From positions 1-64,000 of the forward strand of contig NZ_CP122539.1 of NCBI RefSeq assembly GCF_029853675.1: a stretch of 64,000 nt of DNA. The letters are read 5' to 3'. Position 1 is the stretch's first letter, and each line of letters opens with the position of its first letter. The stretch is from Tenacibaculum tangerinum. GTDB lineage: Bacteria > Bacteroidota > Bacteroidia > Flavobacteriales > Flavobacteriaceae. Position numbers and translations under genes: made by a program. Positions 51,877 to 62,263 of the stretch are shown piece by piece. The notes under the pieces are model-generated. The model was given only the letters and a program-made list of their open reading frames with translations, did no database searches and was not told the origin of the DNA.

Positions 51877-52649
51877 TCATTTTCTTAATAAAGAAAAATG
51901 CCCTGTTTTTTTTCTCACTTTTCCGTCATTATCTATCAATTCAGCATTATACCAATAATCATTAGAAGGAAGTATAGCACCATTATAAACCCCATCCCAA
52001 CCAGGATGGTTTTTGTCGGTAATTTCATTGATGAGTTTTCCAAAACGGTTAAAAATTTGAACTCTAACTACATCATAATACTCATTATCAACTCCTAGTA
52101 CCTTCCATGTATCAAAATATCCGTCTCCGTTAGGGGTAAAATGGCGTTGGAAATAAATGGTTGAAATTTGATTTGAAGTAGCAATTCCACAACCATTACG
52201 GTCTCTAATAGAAATGGTGTTTAGTCCTGGTGGAATATCGGTAAAAGTGTACGAGAGGTTTTCACTACCTTTTACAAAATCACTAAGATTAGTACTATTT
52301 AAGGCGTACTCATAATCTCCTAAACCGTCTACTACAATTTTAATTTTGTTATTATTGGGGTTGTCTTGATCATCGACAGATTCTAAATTTACAATTAATG
52401 CTTGGTTCGATTCTTTTACATAAAATGTATTATAACCTACGCAAAGTTCAGCAATGTTTGGGTATTTCCTATAGGCTTCTACTTTGTATTCTGCTTCACT
52501 ATTAGCATTGTAAATTGCGGATGTTTCTCCAGTGATTAAATTTCCGTTTACATACCATTTATAAGAGTCGGTTGGATTTCCAGTGTCTGCATTTAATGGA
52601 ATTGTTTGTGGTTGGGGGTTAAGTCTTGGGTTATCGACACATAAAATAA
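51877..52649 (-). repeat. Near-identical ~773-bp 3' end shared with 54500-55272
   Basis: Aligning positions at a constant offset of 2623 bp, the 3' ends of the two neighbouring type B genes match with only scattered substitutions and no gaps from their stops up to about 52649/55272. Beyond that, similarity falls sharply. This fits gene conversion or recent duplication of the sorting-domain end. Confidence 0.88.
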
Positions 52650-54489
52650 TATCATTTAAATTGCCTTGAGGTATAGGAAGGCTTTCAACCTGAAGGTTAA
52701 ACTTACCTACACTTTCACAAGCGTTATTGGTTTTTGATATAATTCTTACAAATATTTCTGAGTTGTCGGTAAATAAATTGTTTTCGTATGGAGGTAGAAT
52801 TTTGTTTGTTTGCAGAGAAGCATCGTTTGCTGTTCTATAAAATTCAATAGAATGTGTAGCGGTTGTTAAAGCTCCATTAGATTTTGTAATAATATCCTCT
52901 CTTTTTATGTTAAAATCAAAAAAAGTATTTTGACTCCCTATACTTTGAGTAGCATTTGGGTTTGACGCATTACTGTCTAATTCACATGAGTAGATGTCAT
53001 CAAATGTACCTAATCCAGAGGAGTTTACAATTAAATCTAAGCTTCCTGTGTTAAAACACTGCGTTGAGTTATTTATAATTTTTACAAATAACTTTTGGTT
53101 AAATGAGATTGTATTAGTGTAGTTTTCGGGTGATGTTATGGGTGAGTTATTATTTAAGTTAGTTTGACTTTCAAAAAACAGTACTGTTACATTTGTGTTG
53201 TTATTTGATATTTCTGCTTCTTTACTTTGTAAATTAAATATGGTAATTCCGTCAGTAGGATTGCTATCAAAGTCACATTGTTGATACGGTTGTATTGTAA
53301 CAAAATCAGGAATAGGATTTATTTCTAAATTAAAACTAGTAGCAGTATTTAAGCAACTGAAGTTATTCTGAACTCTAATAAAAATTTCTTGAGAGTCTTT
53401 TTTAGTATTTGTAAAAAAAGTGTTTTTGTTTATAGGGTTTATGTCATTTTGAGCATCTGTAAGGCTCAAATAATAATTCACTGTATGTGTACTTGGATCT
53501 AATACTCCTAAAATTTCATTGTCTTTAGACGATAATAGAAAAGAACTATAGAAACCATCGGTGTTACTTCCACTATTTATATCGTCACAGACAGTGTAAT
53601 TAGTAGGTTGAGTAATGTTTATATTATTATTTACAGTAACATTGAAATCGGTTACAGAGAAACATTCAGAATTTATATTTGTTAACCGTATAAATATTTT
53701 TTGAGGATTACTTGTGTTTTTAAAGCTGTTTGGATTTGTAATAGCATTTGTGTTAGTTTGCGCATCATTATCACTCAAATGATAGCTGATTTTAATATCT
53801 GTTTGACCGTTTAATATTGGTATAGTATTGGTAGTAAGGTCAAAATTTGTACTGTTATCGAAAGTACCATCATTATCACATTCTTCCAAGTCGTACGATT
53901 GACCAATTGTAGGAGGATTGATTGTAGGAGGATTGTTAAAAGTAGCGCTTCCAGTCCAATCAATTTTAAAACTACTGCTTCCTATAGGCCTATCAATAAC
54001 TAGAAAATAAGAGTCATTATCGTTAACATTCAAAGAACGTACAAAACTATTACCTTGTGGTCCTGGACCTTCAGATATATCTGTTTCAGATGCTCTAATA
54101 CCTGTTAAGTTATTTCCTTGGTTACTTGCTGCTGGGTTTGTTGTTGAGCATCGAATGGCTTGCCCTATGTTTCCACAGTTTACATTTGGACCAAATATAA
54201 AAAAATCAAAATCGATGTTAATATCAGTATTATGACTACCATCGGGATTCGTTGGAGTTAAGGTGAAATCTAATGTTCCTCCTTTATCAATTTTAATTTT
54301 AATCCACAAACTATTGTTTTCTTGACTAGAACAGGTATTAGAACCTGAAAGTTCTTGAATCCCTACTCCCGTAGCATTTAAGTTTTGAAAACCACTATTA
54401 CCACATACCACAATAGCGTCGGAACAATCATTTTGAGAGAATACTGATGCACAAGCAAACAATAAACTTAGTACAATAAACTTTTTCAT
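51877..54489 (-). CDS. T9SS type B sorting domain protein, Ig-like modules
   Basis: 870 residues with signal peptide MKKFIVLSLLFACASVFSQ. The N-terminal ~180 residues form a Cys-containing beta-sandwich (CSDAIVVCGN, SLWIKIKIDKGGTLDFTL), as in other flavobacterial type B proteins. Several Ig-like modules follow (repeated QCDFDSNPTDGITIFNLQ / FNLTT-type sequences) and then the type B sorting domain (HFTPNGDGYFDTWKVLG, VQIFNRFGKLINEI, GHFSLLRK). The last ~257 residues are almost identical to those of the upstream neighbour. The gene starts 10 bp after that neighbour's stop, suggesting cotranscription. Confidence 0.9.
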   Translation of the reverse strand: MKKFIVLSLLFACASVFSQNDCSDAIVVCGNSGFQNLNATGVGIQELSGSNTCSSQENNSLWIKIKIDKGGTLDFTLTPTNPDGSHNTDINIDFDFFIFGPNVNCGNIGQAIRCSTTNPAASNQGNNLTGIRASETDISEGPGPQGNSFVRSLNVNDNDSYFLVIDRPIGSSSFKIDWTGSATFNNPPTINPPTIGQSYDLEECDNDGTFDNSTNFDLTTNTIPILNGQTDIKISYHLSDNDAQTNTNAITNPNSFKNTSNPQKIFIRLTNINSECFSVTDFNVTVNNNINITQPTNYTVCDDINSGSNTDGFYSSFLLSSKDNEILGVLDPSTHTVNYYLSLTDAQNDINPINKNTFFTNTKKDSQEIFIRVQNNFSCLNTATSFNLEINPIPDFVTIQPYQQCDFDSNPTDGITIFNLQSKEAEISNNNTNVTVLFFESQTNLNNNSPITSPENYTNTISFNQKLFVKIINNSTQCFNTGSLDLIVNSSGLGTFDDIYSCELDSNASNPNATQSIGSQNTFFDFNIKREDIITKSNGALTTATHSIEFYRTANDASLQTNKILPPYENNLFTDNSEIFVRIISKTNNACESVGKFNLQVESLPIPQGNLNDIILCVDNPRLNPQPQTIPLNADTGNPTDSYKWYVNGNLITGETSAIYNANSEAEYKVEAYRKYPNIAELCVGYNTFYVKESNQALIVNLESVDDQDNPNNNKIKIVVDGLGDYEYALNSTNLSDFVKGSENLSYTFTDIPPGLNTISIRDRNGCGIATSNQISTIYFQRHFTPNGDGYFDTWKVLGVDNEYYDVVRVQIFNRFGKLINEITDKNHPGWDGVYNGAILPSNDYWYNAELIDNDGKVRKKTGHFSLLRK

Positions 54490-54499
54490 AGTGTGTAAT

Positions 54500-55272
54500 T
54501 TATTTTCTTAATAAAGAAAAATGCCCTGTCTTTTTTCTCACTTTTCCATTAGAATCAATTAACTCAGCGTTGTACCAATAATCATTAGAAGGAAGTATAG
54601 CACCATTATAAACCCCGTCCCAACCTGGGTGGTTTTTATCGGTAATTTCATTGATGAGTTTTCCAAAACGGTTAAAAATTTTAACTCTAACTACATCATA
54701 ATACTCATTATCAACTCCTAGTACCTTCCATGTGTCAAAATGTCCGTCTCCGTTAGGGGTAAAATGGCGTTGGAAATAAATGGTTGAAATTTGATTTGAA
54801 GTAGCTATTCCACAGCCATTACGATCTCTAATAGAAATGGTGTTTAGTCCTGGTGGAATATCGGTAAAAGTGTACGAGAGGTTCTCACTACCTTTTACAA
54901 AATCACTAAGATTAGTACTATTTAAGGCGTACTCATAATCTCCTAAACCGTCTACTACAATTTTAATTTTGTTATTATTAGGGTTGTCTTGATCGTCGAC
55001 AGATTCTAAATTCACAATTAATGCTTGGTTCGATTCTTTTACATAAAATGTATTATAACCTACGCAAAGTTCAGCAATGTTTGGGTACTTCCTATAGGCT
55101 TCTACTTTGTATTCTCCTTCAGTATTTGCATTGTAAATTGCGGATGTTTCTCCAGCGATTAAATTTCCGTTAATATACCATTTATAAGAGTCGGTTGGAT
55201 TTCCGGTGTCTGCATTTAATGGAATTGTTTGTGGTTGGGGGCTAAGTCTTGGGTTGTCGACACATAAAATAG
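54500..55272 (-). repeat. Partner copy of the ~773-bp shared 3' end
   Basis: Upstream member of the pair with 51877-52649. It encodes the last Ig-like module and the whole type B sorting domain. Confidence 0.88.
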
Positions 55273-57357
55273 TGTCGTTAAGGTTTCCTTGTGGTACAGG
55301 AATTTCTTCTACAAAAATTTTAAAATTACCCACTGCTTCGCATGATGTTTCTCCTTTATTTGAAATTCTAACAAAAACAGTAGCATTATTTGTAAATAAA
55401 TCGTCTTCGTAGGGAGGTAGAATTTGATTTGTTTGTAAGGAAGCATCACTAGCAGTTCGATAATATTCAAAATCATGAGTGACTTCTGATAAGACTCCTC
55501 CAGAGTTATTAATTATTTGTTGTGTTTTTAAAGAAAAATCAAAAAAACTATTGCCAGTACCAATGCTAAATTGGGCATTAGGAATAGATGCATTTTCGTC
55601 TAATTCGCAAAGATATTCATCGGTATAAGAAGTTAATCCTGTAGGATTTACCTGTAAGTCAATGATTTCAGTTTCATAGCAAAGCGTAGTGTTGTTCGTA
55701 ATCTTTACTGTTACAGAGTGGTTTTTAGCTACTGAATTGGTATAATTCGTTTTATTAAGTGGAGCGGTAAAGTTAGTGTCTGTGGTTTCAAAAAAATCGA
55801 TAGAAATCTCAGATAGATTGTCGACTAGTGAAGGTTCTAGTGTTTCTAAATTAAAGGAAGTGAACCCATCAATTGGATTGCTGTCAAAATCGCATTGAAT
55901 GTAAGGAGGTATTTTGTTGATAGTAGGTTTTGGTTCAAAAGAGACTTGTATCGTACCTACATATGTTTTTTTACATTCTGAACCTGAATCTATGTTTATT
56001 TCATACGTACCACTTCCATAGTTATCATTGTCGATGGTTAACGTTCTTGTTTTTGCTATTTCAACTCCATCTTTAAACCATGTGTAAGTATCATTAGGCT
56101 CATTTTTTTGTGGCTGAATTTCATAGCTACTTCCAATGCAAAATATTTGATTGTTATTGTTTAAAACTTCACCAGTAGCTACATCAATTAACTTTACAGG
56201 AGCAAAAAACGATTGAATAAAGGGTGGGAGTCCTTGTGAAGAAATGGCACCACCTAGGTTAACAGCATTTGAGGTAAATTGTACATCATTTGCATTTTCT
56301 TCTGGGTTTTCTATCGCTCCTAAATAGTTTCTACCAGGAATAGAAGCATAGATTCTTCCATCAGGCCCCAATTGTAAAGCACCTCTATAGCCTCCTTCTT
56401 GATGTACTAAGGTTTTTGTCTGCGAAATATTACTTTCTAACAAGTTATACTGAAAGATACTAAAACTCGTAGGTAGTTTAAGTGTAGATACGTATAATTT
56501 TGACGATGTTTGAGAAAATTCTACACCATACGGCACACCGTCTGTTGAGGGGGTGGTTAGTGTAATTCCTGATGAGGTAATTTTTCCTGAAGTGTTATCA
56601 AAATTGTACAAAACCAAACGTCCGTCACCTAAAAAATTTTGACCAGCGGTAAAGTCGGCCATCGCAACTTTGGTGCCGTCGGGAGATGCTTTTAAGTATC
56701 CTCTTTTATCTTTGAGAGGATAGTTAGAGGAAGAAATTACGGGGCTGGTATCTACTCCGTTTTTATCAATTTTATAAGTATAAAATGTATTTTCTGCAAT
56801 AGATAAAATCCAAATTTCAGAACAATTCTTTCCTTGTACTGCGGTTACTTTTTCAGACCAAAATTCACTCAAATTACCAGCTAAGTCTATAGGTCCTGCT
56901 ATGATTTCACCTCCATTTCCTTGAGAAATATCTATAGTATAAAATTTAAACCCCGGATTTCTTGGGTAACCACTTCCAGCACCAATATATTCGGTACCTA
57001 CTGTAAAAATATAGTATAAGTTTTTATCTTCAGGGTTTGGAACAATTAATCCAGATTGTGAACTTGACGGGTTACCTTCTAAATTATTTGCTAAAACACC
57101 GTTAGAATAACGCATGAGCTCGTGGTTTTTTGTCCAAACATTTATTCCGTCAGAATAAAACAGTAAGTTCCCGTTTTCATCAGAAATGCTAGAGCATCCT
57201 TCATCAGTATTAAGCATTCCGTTTTGTAATGCGACTGGACTCCCAGAGTTAAAATCGAGACCTGCATTTCTTCCAAAATACCAAAAATTAGCTTCTTTTT
57301 GGCTGTAAATAGAAATAGAAGTCAGTACAAAAAAACCAGCAATAGTTGTTTTTTCAT
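54500..57357 (-). CDS. T9SS type B sorting domain protein, frameshift in signal peptide
   Basis: The long frame runs from 57358 to 54500. Its first ATG (57217) lies inside the conserved N-terminal domain. Translation upstream of it gives FFVLTSISIYSQKEANFWYF, the end of a signal peptide, but the matching start (ATG 57357, MKKQLLLVF) is in another frame. One T more in the T7 tract (57329-57335) would give a normal ~952-residue precursor. Domains are a propeller-like N-terminus related to the 49077-51797 protein (CSSISDENGNLLFYSDG), an Ig-like domain with IFCIGSSYEIQP, further modules and the sorting domain (HFTPNGDGHFDTWKVLG, FNRFGKLINEI). Without the extra base, export is doubtful. Confidence 0.82.
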
Positions 57358-57407
57358 CTCAATAAAGTTCTTACATAAATAAAACAACTAAGTTACATAA
57401 AACCCTA

Positions 57408-58256
57408 TTATAAATCCCGTTTTTTTAATAAAGCGTATGACGAATAGATAAAAATAGCTGTCCATACCAAGACAATAACGATATTTAAGATGCCTACTGA
57501 ATAATCTTTTGTGAAATTTTCTCCTATTTGATTGGCTACGGATTTTACAGCTCCCAACCTAGAGAAAGGTTCTTTTATCAAGTTCGACATAGCTTCTAGA
57601 GGGAAGAATTGCATAATTGAATTTACAGCCTCATCAGCTCCACTTTTTGCACTTCTAAAAGTCCAATATAAGTAACCTTTTACAATACTTTCAATAATAA
57701 ACCATACAATCATAGCTGCTACAGCAAATGCTGAACGTTTTATTAAAATTCCTAAAAACAATCCGAACGAGAAAAAACCTAAAAGTTTAACAAAAAAAGC
57801 AACTAAATAGTCTAGGTCTGAAAATATAATTGATATTTCATTAAAATCAGAATAAATAGCTCCAAGAATTAATGATACAATAAAAACAAAAAGAGTAGAG
57901 ATAAGTGCAAAAGCGATTACTGTGTAAAACTTAGAAAGAATAAATTCTTTTTTGCTAAGTCCATCAATTAGGTTTTGCTTTAGTGTTTTATAGCTATATT
58001 CATTAGACATCATAGAAACAATCACCAACAATAAGAAAAATTTAAAAATAGCAGCCATATAGGTGTTGAAATGCCAGATATAAGGGAAATTAAAAATACC
58101 TTGCTCAGCTAAATGAAACTTAATAGGACCAATGTCAAATTTAATGGCAGCAATTAAGGCAATTGAAGTTAATAATGCGAAGTAAATAATTGACAAAACT
58201 TTACTAGCTCTGTTATATTTTAATTTATGAATTTCTATAGTTAAAAGTCGTAACAT
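57408..58256 (-). CDS. ABC-2 type transporter permease
   Basis: 282 residues with six predicted transmembrane helices, including ILSIIYFALLTSIALIA, YMAAIFKFFLLLVIVSMM, VIAFALISTLFVFIVSLILG, LLGFFSFGLFLGILI and LNIVIVLVWTAIFIYSSYALL. The NEYSYKTLKQNLIDGLSKKEF loop is typical of ABC-2 permeases. It starts 9 bp after the ATPase gene stop and pairs with it as an exporter. Substrate unknown; BcrA/NatA-type systems export peptides or ions. Confidence 0.88.
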   Translation of the reverse strand: MLRLLTIEIHKLKYNRASKVLSIIYFALLTSIALIAAIKFDIGPIKFHLAEQGIFNFPYIWHFNTYMAAIFKFFLLLVIVSMMSNEYSYKTLKQNLIDGLSKKEFILSKFYTVIAFALISTLFVFIVSLILGAIYSDFNEISIIFSDLDYLVAFFVKLLGFFSFGLFLGILIKRSAFAVAAMIVWFIIESIVKGYLYWTFRSAKSGADEAVNSIMQFFPLEAMSNLIKEPFSRLGAVKSVANQIGENFTKDYSVGILNIVIVLVWTAIFIYSSYALLKKRDL

Positions 58257-58265
58257 GGTGAAGTT

Positions 58266-59162
58266 TTATTGGTTGTTGGTTAGGTCTAAGAATTGTTGCT
58301 CTAAACTAGGTTTGCGTTTTACTAAATGAGAAAGTAATACGCCATTATCAAAGAGGTATTTGTTAATCTCTGTTGAAGATAATTCTGAGGCTAGACTGGC
58401 AATTAAAACTCCGTTTTCTTCTTTAATAGTTTCGATAGAAGCGTGCTTTTCTAAAAGCTGAACAAGTGTTTTCGTGTCATTTGCTTGAAGTTCAAAGTAG
58501 CCATTAGAAGCAGTCATTTCATCAACTCTACCGCTGTATAGTTTAATACCTTTTCTAATCACAACAACATGAGAGCATACCTTTTCAACTTCGTCGAGTA
58601 GGTGAGAAGCTAGTAAAATGGTAGTTCCGTTTTTAGCAATTCCTTTAATTATTTGACGAATTTCATGAATACCTTGTGGGTCTAAGCCGTTGGTTGGCTC
58701 GTCTAAGATTAAAATTTCAGGGTCATTTAATAAGGCAGATGCAATCGCTAAACGTTGTTTCATACCCAAAGAGTAGGTTTTAAATTTACTATTTCTGCGA
58801 TCGTAAAGGTTTACGATTTTAAGTTTTTCTTCTATTTTATCGTACGATACACCTTTTATTTTACAAATGAGTTGTAAGTTTTGGGTAGCACTCATATAAG
58901 GGTAAAAGTTAGGGCGTTCTATAATGGCTCCTACTTTTTTTAAGGCTTCATGGGTAGATATAGCTCCGTCGAACCAACTAAAGTTTCCAGAGGTTTTATT
59001 TACTACATTTAAAATGATTCCTAAAGTGGTAGATTTTCCACTTCCGTTAGGACCTAGTATACCATAAACATTTCCTTTTTGAATATCAAAAGAAAGGTTG
59101 TTTACCGCATGAACTTTTCCATATTTTTTATCGAGGTTTCGAATAGATAAAATTGTTTCCAA
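58266..59162 (-). CDS. ABC transporter ATP-binding protein (ABC-2 exporter)
   Basis: 298 residues. The ABC ATPase has Walker A GPNGSGKST (~39-47), signature YSLGMKQRLAIA, Walker B ILILDEPTNGLDPQG and H-loop LASHLLDEVE. A C-terminal ~80-residue regulatory tail resembles the NatA/BcrA/CcmA family. It forms a two-gene exporter with the downstream permease. Confidence 0.92.
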   Translation of the reverse strand: METILSIRNLDKKYGKVHAVNNLSFDIQKGNVYGILGPNGSGKSTTLGIILNVVNKTSGNFSWFDGAISTHEALKKVGAIIERPNFYPYMSATQNLQLICKIKGVSYDKIEEKLKIVNLYDRRNSKFKTYSLGMKQRLAIASALLNDPEILILDEPTNGLDPQGIHEIRQIIKGIAKNGTTILLASHLLDEVEKVCSHVVVIRKGIKLYSGRVDEMTASNGYFELQANDTKTLVQLLEKHASIETIKEENGVLIASLASELSSTEINKYLFDNGVLLSHLVKRKPSLEQQFLDLTNNQ

Positions 59163-59229
59163 GCGTTTTGGTTTTTGTTGATTATAAGTATTTGACGATT
59201 GATATAAATTATTGTTACAATGTATAAAA

Positions 59230-59262
59230 AAGAAAAAGACTTCTCGAACCCAAGAAGTCTTT
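59230..59262 (-). terminator. Terminator after the response-regulator gene
   Basis: agaagtcttt / aaagacttct arms (59253-59262 and 59235-59244) with an 8-nt loop; the minus strand continues into a T-rich run. It lies 28 bp past the stop at 59290 and separates the two-component pair from the ABC genes. Confidence 0.82.
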
Positions 59263-59289
59263 ACCTTATAGTTAGCATATCATAGTCAC

Positions 59290-59985
59290 TTAATTTTCTA
59301 CCAACCTAAAACCTTCGCCATGAATATTTAAAATTTCAACATTTTCATCGCTTTTTAAATATTTACGAAGTTTGGCAATGTAAACGTCCATACTACGAGA
59401 GGTAAAATAATTATCATCTCTCCATATTTTTGTTAATGCTAATTCACGTGGCATTAAATCATTTTTATGAATTGCTAGCATTCGCAATAATTTACTTTCT
59501 TTAGGTGATAGCTTTTGTGGTTCACCACCTTTGTATGAGAGATGGCGTAATTTTGAGTTAAAATCAAATCCCCCGATTTTAAATTCGAACTCATCACTCT
59601 CGTTTGTGTTTTCTTTTTCTTTGCGTTGTAAAATAGCTTTAATTTTGTGTAACAACACTTCAGAATCAAAGGGTTTGTTTAGGTAATCATCAGCTCCCAC
59701 TTGATACCCTCTTAAAACGTCTTCTTTTAATGTTTTCGCTGTTAAGAAAATAATCGGAATTTCTTTATTGGTCGCTCTAATATCTTCTGCCAAAGAAAAA
59801 CCATCCTTACGAGGCATCATTACATCGAGTATGCACAAGTCGTATTCTGCATTCTTAAACATAATTAAACCATCTATTCCATCTTTAGCATGTGTAACGT
59901 TATAATCGTTCAATGCTAGATAATCTTTCAATACTGTCCCAAAATTAGGATCGTCTTCTACTAATAATATTTTTTTGCTTCCCAT
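59290..59985 (-). CDS. OmpR-family response regulator transcription factor
   Basis: 231 residues. The receiver domain (~1-120) has the acidic pocket E10/D11/D12, phospho-acceptor Asp54 in CILDVMMP, and the conserved Thr and Lys in FLTAKT and LNKPF. The C-terminal winged helix (~135-229; LSPKESKLLRMLAIHKN, RSMDVYIAKLRKYLK, HGEGFRL) is OmpR/PhoB-type. It is encoded directly downstream of the histidine kinase (11-bp gap), its likely partner. Members of this type are often called RprY in Bacteroides. Targets unknown. Confidence 0.94.
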   Translation of the reverse strand: MGSKKILLVEDDPNFGTVLKDYLALNDYNVTHAKDGIDGLIMFKNAEYDLCILDVMMPRKDGFSLAEDIRATNKEIPIIFLTAKTLKEDVLRGYQVGADDYLNKPFDSEVLLHKIKAILQRKEKENTNESDEFEFKIGGFDFNSKLRHLSYKGGEPQKLSPKESKLLRMLAIHKNDLMPRELALTKIWRDDNYFTSRSMDVYIAKLRKYLKSDENVEILNIHGEGFRLVEN

Positions 59986-59996
59986 TCCTTCATTTT

Positions 59997-61562
59997 TTAT
60001 ATTAATGGTAATTTAACTATAAATGTGCTTCCTTTATTTTTTTCACTTTCAACGTAAACAGTGCCTTGATGATTGTCTATAATTTCTTTTACATAGGCTA
60101 AGCCTAAACCATGCCCTTTTACATTGTGTATGTTTCCTTTATGTTCTCTGTAAAACTTATCAAATACATATTTTTGAGCGTTTCTACTCATTCCTATGCC
60201 TTCATCTTTTATCTTAAGTATAAAATAGTTATTTGTGTTTTCAGTAAATACATCGATCTTTGGTGTATTCTCTGAATATTTCAATGCATTTTCTAACATA
60301 TTTACTACTACATTGGTTAAGTGAAATTGATTTCCTAGTACTTCTGTTGAAATTGCTTCAAAATGTGTTGTTACGCTTCCTTGCCTATCATTCGTTAATA
60401 ATTGAATATGTTCGATCGCTTCTTCTATTATGTCGTGCATGTCTACTGCATCCTTACTTATTTCTAGTTGATTTTTTTCTAATCTTGAAATTCGTAGAAC
60501 ATTTTCTACTTGCCCATGCATACGTTTGTTCTCGTCTCGAATCATCTGAACATAACGCTTTACCTTTTCTTCATCAGATATAATTTTCGGATTTTTAATA
60601 GCATCTAGTGCCAAATTAATAGTAGCAATAGGGGTTTTAAATTCATGCGTCATGTTATTTATAAAATCTGTTTTAATTTCAGATATTTTCTTTTGACGAA
60701 TTAGCTGATATAGTGAGGTAGAAAAAGCTGCAATAATGATTCCGATAAAAAATAAAGAAAGCATTAACACTTTCATCATACCTGAAAGTAGATTTTTTTT
60801 CTCGTTTGGAAACTTTATGTATAGTTTGTACTTACTATTTCCGTTTTCATCTTCGAGTAGCGGATAATTAACATCTTCTGGTTGAATATTAAAATACCCT
60901 GACTTTAATTGTGTTGCTAGTCCGTCTTCATACACAACGTACTTAAAGTCTTGATTAATACTCATTTTTGCAAGTTCTTCTTTAAGTGTACTGTTTAATT
61001 CTTGGTTGCTAATACGTTGGTTAATAGGATATATTCGCTTACTTTCTCTAAAAGCACGCTCCATAACCTCGTTGTTTAAGTTGTCGTATTTTCTATAAAC
61101 AGAGTAGCGATTTTCACTTAAAAAATCTTTAAAATCTTTGTTTTCTGATTTTATTATCCTTGAAAAATAAATATCTTCCTTGCCAGAATATCGTTTGATA
61201 ACGATAGAGTCATTATCTATAAATTCATTAGGAATTTTTATGCTTTCAGCCAGAATAGTATTACCAAACGTAAATTTTTTCTTACTAACGGTATCTACTT
61301 GTTGGAAGAGAAACGTTGTTATTTCAGCGTCGGTTCTTAACTTATTATTTTCAAAGAACTCTTGGTAATTCTGTAAAAATTCTTGGTGCTCTCTTTCTTT
61401 AATACTTTCAGAGGTGCGAGCCAAAGCAATTGTTACATTGTTTTTAAACTGCTGCTGTTTGTTTTTTATAGCATCTTTAATCCAGTATACCTGAACAGAA
61501 ATAATACCTATTAAAGAAATACTCATTAAAACAACAATGAGAATAAAAATTTTCTTACCCAT
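59997..61562 (-). CDS. Membrane sensor histidine kinase
   Basis: 521 residues. One transmembrane helix near the N-terminus (~5-24), a ~230-residue periplasmic sensor region without a named domain, and a second helix (~264-285) are followed by HisKA with the phospho-accepting His306 in NNMTHEFKTPIATI. The HATPase domain carries N-box NMLENALKYS, G1 DEGIGMS and G2 GHGLGLAYVKEI. The kinase phosphorylates the response regulator encoded just downstream. Signal unknown. Confidence 0.94.
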   Translation of the reverse strand: MGKKIFILIVVLMSISLIGIISVQVYWIKDAIKNKQQQFKNNVTIALARTSESIKEREHQEFLQNYQEFFENNKLRTDAEITTFLFQQVDTVSKKKFTFGNTILAESIKIPNEFIDNDSIVIKRYSGKEDIYFSRIIKSENKDFKDFLSENRYSVYRKYDNLNNEVMERAFRESKRIYPINQRISNQELNSTLKEELAKMSINQDFKYVVYEDGLATQLKSGYFNIQPEDVNYPLLEDENGNSKYKLYIKFPNEKKNLLSGMMKVLMLSLFFIGIIIAAFSTSLYQLIRQKKISEIKTDFINNMTHEFKTPIATINLALDAIKNPKIISDEEKVKRYVQMIRDENKRMHGQVENVLRISRLEKNQLEISKDAVDMHDIIEEAIEHIQLLTNDRQGSVTTHFEAISTEVLGNQFHLTNVVVNMLENALKYSENTPKIDVFTENTNNYFILKIKDEGIGMSRNAQKYVFDKFYREHKGNIHNVKGHGLGLAYVKEIIDNHQGTVYVESEKNKGSTFIVKLPLI

Positions 61563-61671
61563 TATTCAAAAATAAATTAATAAAATTTAGGGGGGTAATG
61601 TTTTAACTTAGATTAACAAAGTTACTATAAAATTAAGACTTTTTTAACTAAAAAAAATAACAAAATGCAAA

Positions 61672-62262
61672 TTAGATAAAGTTTTTTGTTAAATTATTAT
61701 GGATTTTAAAGATTTGTTTCTGAGCGTTTATAAGTGATATGTTTTCAATTAGGTAATTAGACTGTAGTATTTTTTTAGTTTCACTCCACTGATTGTTAAT
61801 TCTGTTTTTTACATCTTCTACTGTAATATTATCTCTTTTTACAACCCGATTAATTCTCACATCTTTGGGGGCAGTTACTGTGATAATTTTGTCACAAAAA
61901 GCGTCACTTCCGTTTTCAAAAAGAATCGCATTTTCATAGAGGATGTAACTTTTTTTATAGTTATTTTTAATAAAATTCTGTAAATGCTCTTTTACAATAG
62001 GGTGCACAATAGCGTTGAGTAACGCCAGTTTGTCTTTGTCTTTAAAAACGATGGATGCCAAATAGGGTTTATTCAACTCACCATTTGTAAAAACCTCATT
62101 ACCAAACTTAGCAATAAGTTGTGTTTTTATTTTAGGGGAGGTACTCATTAATTTTTTAGCTTCATCATCTGCAATATAAATAGCAATATTTTTGAATTCC
62201 GAAAACATCTTAACTATGGTAGATTTTCCACTACCTATACCACCAGTTAAACCTATTACCAT
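61672..62262 (-). CDS. coaE: Dephospho-CoA kinase
   Basis: 196 residues. The P-loop GLTGGIGSGKST is at 4-15; the conserved DDEAKKLM and the Pro/His of ALLNAIVHPIV are present, with ENAILFENGSDAFCDKII and the lid region downstream. It catalyses ATP-dependent 3'-phosphorylation of dephospho-CoA, the last step of CoA synthesis. It starts one base after the YbbR gene stop, in the order usual for flavobacteria (DUF1573-yajC-ybbR-coaE). Confidence 0.95.
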   Translation of the reverse strand: MVIGLTGGIGSGKSTIVKMFSEFKNIAIYIADDEAKKLMSTSPKIKTQLIAKFGNEVFTNGELNKPYLASIVFKDKDKLALLNAIVHPIVKEHLQNFIKNNYKKSYILYENAILFENGSDAFCDKIITVTAPKDVRINRVVKRDNITVEDVKNRINNQWSETKKILQSNYLIENISLINAQKQIFKIHNNLTKNFI

Positions 62263-62263
62263 A

